From Anaerolineales bacterium (lineage in GTDB: Bacteria; Chloroflexota; Anaerolineae; Anaerolineales; Villigracilaceae), in the NCBI GenBank assembly GCA_017882065.1, contig JADGQD010000099.1, positions 1 to 7,333 of the forward strand: a DNA stretch of 7,333 nucleotides, given 5' to 3'. The position numbers were made by a program, and so were the translations under genes. Below, piece after piece: positions 4,962-7,333 of the stretch. Within the stretch, counting starts at the first letter, position 1. Every line of letters starts with the position of its first letter. The notes below the pieces were generated by a model that worked only from the letters and a program-made list of their open reading frames with translations, searched no databases and was not told where the DNA came from.

Positions 4962-5543
4962 TTAATCGCCGGTTGTATTTTGAGATGGACCAAGTTGATC
5001 CTGCAGTTTGGCAAGCGCCTGGCTGACCTGTTTGCGGGAAATGCCTGCCGCGACGAGGCTCTGGTCATCCTTTTCGAGCAAGCGCTGGTAATAATCGGAA
5101 AGCGCCAGTTGCGTCTCGACCGGGAGGGCGTTTCCATTCGATCGTTGAACCAGTACTTCGACCTTGTCAATATTTTCGGTGGACAGATCGGCGACCTCAG
5201 ACAGAACCACTTCCAGAATAAATCGCAATCCGCGCCCGAAAGCAATGGAACCTTGAACCGGTTGGTCCAGCTTGATAAGGATTTCACCTTGCTCCTGATA
5301 GAGATCCGCCAGGATTGCCAACCGACCGACGTCCAATTGTCCTTGCGCTGTCAGCATACTCAGAATGCTACCGTCATCCATCTGGTCGACGAGATTTGCG
5401 GGGAGTGTGGTTAACTGCTCCATTGCCTGCTGGATAGCCTGCCGGGCTTCCGAGTATTTACCGGCCTTCCTTAATCCAATCGCAGTCAGCAGGGCAGCGA
5501 TGGCCTGATTGATGATGCGCATCAGATAATCTTCAGTAAACAT
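4962..5543 (-). CDS. Helical hypothetical protein within the pyr operon (possibly DUF6483-like)
   Basis: A 193-residue protein with no catalytic motif that I recognise. It starts MFTEDYLMRIINQAIAALL and is almost entirely predicted helix. The pattern KAGKYSEARQAIQQAMEQL (about 26-44) resembles a TPR-like helix pair, and ADLYQEQGEILIKL plus ALSDYYQRLL could form further helical hairpins. From memory, it resembles Chloroflexota/Firmicutes proteins annotated as DUF6483; this is unverified. No signal peptide or membrane segment is visible. The frame opens at TTG 5547-5549, but ATG 5541-5543 has GGGAG about 8 nt upstream. It sits 38 nt after pyrB and 6 nt before pyrFE, so it is co-transcribed and may couple translation of pyrFE. 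A role in assembling or regulating pyrimidine enzymes would be inference from position only. Confidence 0.75.
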   Translation of the reverse strand: MFTEDYLMRIINQAIAALLTAIGLRKAGKYSEARQAIQQAMEQLTTLPANLVDQMDDGSILSMLTAQGQLDVGRLAILADLYQEQGEILIKLDQPVQGSIAFGRGLRFILEVVLSEVADLSTENIDKVEVLVQRSNGNALPVETQLALSDYYQRLLEKDDQSLVAAGISRKQVSQALAKLQDQLGPSQNTTGD

Positions 5544-5581
5544 TGGCAAGACTCCCGTACCAAAACGCCAAGGGTTTTTGC

Positions 5582-6559
5582 TTAGGCTTTTCCAAGCACC
5601 ATCGCCAATAACGCCATTCTAACGTATAACCCGTATTCCATTTGCCGGAAATAAGCGGCGCGGGGATCGTCATCGAACTCGGGAGAAATCTCGCCGACGC
5701 GCGGCAGCGGGTGCATCACGATCATGCGTTCCCTAGCGGCTTTCATCACCTTCGGGTCGATAACGTAAGCACCCTTGACGGACTCGTAGACGGCCTCGTC
5801 GGTAAAACGCTCTTTCTGTACGCGCGTGACGTACAGCACGTCAGTTGCGGGCAGGGGCTGATCGAGCGTGGTGTACTCGGTCTGCTCGACGCCCTTGGCT
5901 TTGAGTTCGTCGATCAGTTCGGCGGGCATACGCAGGATGTCGGGCGCCACGTAGTTCAGTTTGACCTTGTAAAGCGAGAGCAGGCGCGCCAGCGAGTGGA
6001 CAGTGCGCCCGTGCTTCAAGTCGCCGAGCAGGGTGACTGTGAGACCGTCGAGGTGGCCAATTTCTTCCTTGATGGTGAAGGCGTCCAACAGAGCCTGGGT
6101 GGGATGCTCGCCAATGCCATCGCCGGCGTTGATGACCGGCTTGCGGGCCGCCTTGGCCGCCTGCGCCGCCGAACCGACTTCCGGGTGGCGGATGACGATC
6201 ACGTCCGCGTAGCATTCCAGGGTGCGGACGGTATCCGGAAGGCTCTCGCCCTTCGAGACCGACGAGTACTTGACCTCGTTGATTGGGATGACCGAGCCGC
6301 CCAGGCGTTCCATGGCGGCGGTGAACGACGACGAGGTGCGGGTGGAAGGTTCGTAGAACAGGTTGGCCAGGATCTTGCCTTTGAGCAGGTCGAAGGTGCC
6401 GATGTGGTCAACCATGTTGTGCATCTCGTGCGCCACTGCAAAGACGTACTCCAGGTCTTCGCGGCTGAACTGCTTGACCGAGATGATGTCCTTGCCGTAC
6501 CAGGGCGCGTTCTTGTGGTCGCCGAAGGGCAGGTGGGAATTATTGGGTTGGGTGGGCAT
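5582..6559 (-). CDS. pyrB: Aspartate carbamoyltransferase catalytic chain
   Basis: A 325-residue enzyme joining carbamoyl phosphate and aspartate, the committed step of pyrimidine synthesis. The carbamoyl-phosphate loop is YEPSTRTSSSF (69-79). The mobile lysine loop is SSVSKGESL (99-107) with K103. Further active-site segments are IRHPE (123-127), GDGIGEHPTQALLD (146-159) with H152, the aspartate-binding TRVQKERF (245-252) and HPLPRVGEI (283-291). All key residues are present, and the length is slightly above the usual 305-310 because of about 20 extra N-terminal residues. No pyrI-type regulatory chain gene is present in the window. The start ATG has a strong AAAAGGAG (6568-6575). It lies 21 nt after the pyrC stop, which places it second in the visible operon. 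Confidence 0.96.
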   Translation of the reverse strand: MPTQPNNSHLPFGDHKNAPWYGKDIISVKQFSREDLEYVFAVAHEMHNMVDHIGTFDLLKGKILANLFYEPSTRTSSSFTAAMERLGGSVIPINEVKYSSVSKGESLPDTVRTLECYADVIVIRHPEVGSAAQAAKAARKPVINAGDGIGEHPTQALLDAFTIKEEIGHLDGLTVTLLGDLKHGRTVHSLARLLSLYKVKLNYVAPDILRMPAELIDELKAKGVEQTEYTTLDQPLPATDVLYVTRVQKERFTDEAVYESVKGAYVIDPKVMKAARERMIVMHPLPRVGEISPEFDDDPRAAYFRQMEYGLYVRMALLAMVLGKA

Positions 6560-6580
6560 AAATTATTCTCCTTTTGAAAT

Positions 6581-7333
6581 TTATGATAACAAGCGTATAT
6601 TTTGACCGAAACCGGGTTGAGCAAGAATCTTGCCATCCCGAAACACCTCCTGACCTCGGAGAACAACGCGGCGTACCTGACCTCGGACCTTCCAGCCCTC
6701 GAACGGCGTCCAGCCACAGCGGGAGTTCATTTCGGCGGCGCGAATCTCGTAAGTGGCATTCTCATCCACTTCGACCCAGGTCTCGGGCTGTTCGGGGAGG
6801 TTGAAAATGCGGCGAGGGTTGGTGACCATTCGAGCGATGATATCGTCAACGGTCAACCGTCCATCGTCCACTGAAGTCAGAAGCAGCGGCAAAATGGTTT
6901 CCAAGCCGGGAAATCCGGGCGGCGGGTTGTCGCCGTCCTTCTCGGCCAGGGTGTGCGGGGCGTGGTCGGTGGCGAAACAGTCAATAACGTCGAGATTGAC
7001 CCACAAGGCGTCCACATCTGCTTGCGTGGCGAGGCGCGGGCGGACTTCGATGCGGCCATTCACCCTCACCCCTGGCCCCTCTCCCGAGGGGAGAGAGGAA
7101 GTCAAGAACATATGATGCGGCGCGACTTCGCACGTGACCTTGATGCCGCGCTCTTTGGCCGCCTTGATGAGCAGGACCTCCTCTTTCAGCGAGATGTGGG
7201 CGATATGGACGGGCCGGTCATAAATGGCAGCCATCAAAATGACCGCTGCCATGCTGCGGCTTTCGGAATGCGCCACGATGGGCAGGTGCTTCGGCCAGGT
7301 TTTGAAGTGCTCCTGCCATAGGGTCATCGAATC
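6581..7333 (-). CDS. pyrC: Dihydroorotase, C-terminal part (runs off the window)
   Basis: The last 250 codons of dihydroorotase, which cyclises carbamoyl aspartate; the N-terminus with the HxH and carboxylated lysine lies beyond 7333. Numbered from the Met at 7325-7327, visible metal or catalytic residues are H20 (IVAHSES), H44 (IAHIS) and D121 (CFATDHAPH). CEVAPHHMFL (66-75), PPPGFPGLETILPLLL (135-150), WTPFEGWKVRGQVRRVVLRG (206-225) and the PGFGQNI end closely resemble the dihydroorotase domain of eukaryotic CAD (from memory). Residues 78-89 (SLPSGEGPGVRV) are unlike the family and are encoded by a palindromic repeat at about 7061-7098; the frame remains open through it. The stop codon lies 21 nt before the pyrB start. 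Confidence 0.93.
   Translation of the reverse strand, partial: DSMTLWQEHFKTWPKHLPIVAHSESRSMAAVILMAAIYDRPVHIAHISLKEEVLLIKAAKERGIKVTCEVAPHHMFLTSSLPSGEGPGVRVNGRIEVRPRLATQADVDALWVNLDVIDCFATDHAPHTLAEKDGDNPPPGFPGLETILPLLLTSVDDGRLTVDDIIARMVTNPRRIFNLPEQPETWVEVDENATYEIRAAEMNSRCGWTPFEGWKVRGQVRRVVLRGQEVFRDGKILAQPGFGQNIRLLS
7061..7098. repeat. Palindromic dispersed-type repeat inside pyrC
   Basis: On the plus strand this reads CACCCTCACCCCTGGCCCC followed by TCTCCCGAGGGGAGAGAGG. CTCTCCC (7079-7085) pairs perfectly with GGGAGAG (7089-7095) around loop GAG. The CCCTCACCCC-GGCCCCTCTCCC pattern is a widespread bacterial small repeat, usually intergenic and often mis-called as ORFs containing LTPGPSP or SGEGPGVR peptides (general knowledge). 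Here it is 38 bp within the dihydroorotase frame, replaces a surface-loop segment after HHMFLTS, and introduces no stop. Confidence 0.8.

Noticed and set aside
5544..5581. PyrR-type or other pyrimidine attenuator in the pyrB-hypothetical gap
   Set aside because: Only 38 nt with no convincing hairpin plus T-run. Any leader control would lie upstream of pyrC, outside the window.
5642..6577. 311-codon open frame on the plus strand opposite pyrB
   Set aside because: It is the antisense of a clearly recognisable aspartate carbamoyltransferase with all motifs intact. The antisense product is rich in V, R, D and G with no family pattern, typical of GC-rich shadow frames.

Overview
This window looks like chromosomal DNA from an environmental bacterium, most likely a member of the Chloroflexota (Anaerolineae-like). 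That placement is an inference. It rests on a fused OMP decarboxylase-orotate phosphoribosyltransferase, a dihydroorotase of the type found in eukaryotic CAD, a short helical hypothetical protein inside the pyrimidine operon, and GC-rich coding DNA with an AT-richer transposase island. No rRNA, tRNA or CRISPR is visible.

Left part, plus strand (about 1-2005). A short leader carries an 11-bp tandem repeat, a perfect 11-bp-stem hairpin and an extended -10 promoter. A compact gene run follows: an HD-domain phosphohydrolase, a TyrA-like (prephenate dehydrogenase family) NAD-binding protein that lacks two expected catalytic residues, and a small GIY-YIG endonuclease-like protein. The gaps are 14 and 8 nt, so these genes are probably co-transcribed.

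Middle (about 2015-2803). A single-gene mobile unit encodes a REP-associated tyrosine transposase (RAYT, HUH/Y1 family). It is bounded on both sides by related composite palindromes in inverted orientation. To its right lie a probable bidirectional terminator and, on the minus strand, the first 24 or so codons of a DUF1905-like gene whose remainder is gone. This is where the plus-strand and minus-strand transcription units converge.

Right part, minus strand (2804-7333). This is a de novo pyrimidine operon read right to left: pyrC (dihydroorotase, running off the window), pyrB (aspartate carbamoyltransferase), a helical hypothetical gene, fused pyrF-pyrE (UMP synthase in OMPDC-OPRT order), a Nudix hydrolase and the DUF1905-like remnant. 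Gaps are 6-38 nt and each clear start has a Shine-Dalgarno or a close upstream stop codon. Together pyrC, pyrB and pyrFE take carbamoyl phosphate to UMP, except for the dihydroorotate dehydrogenase step, which is not in the window. The pyrC frame contains a widespread-type palindromic repeat that is translated in frame.

The points most worth a second look are the paired palindromes around the RAYT, the repeat inside pyrC, the catalytically divergent TyrA-like protein, the uncharacterised protein within the pyr operon, and the decapitated DUF1905-like gene.
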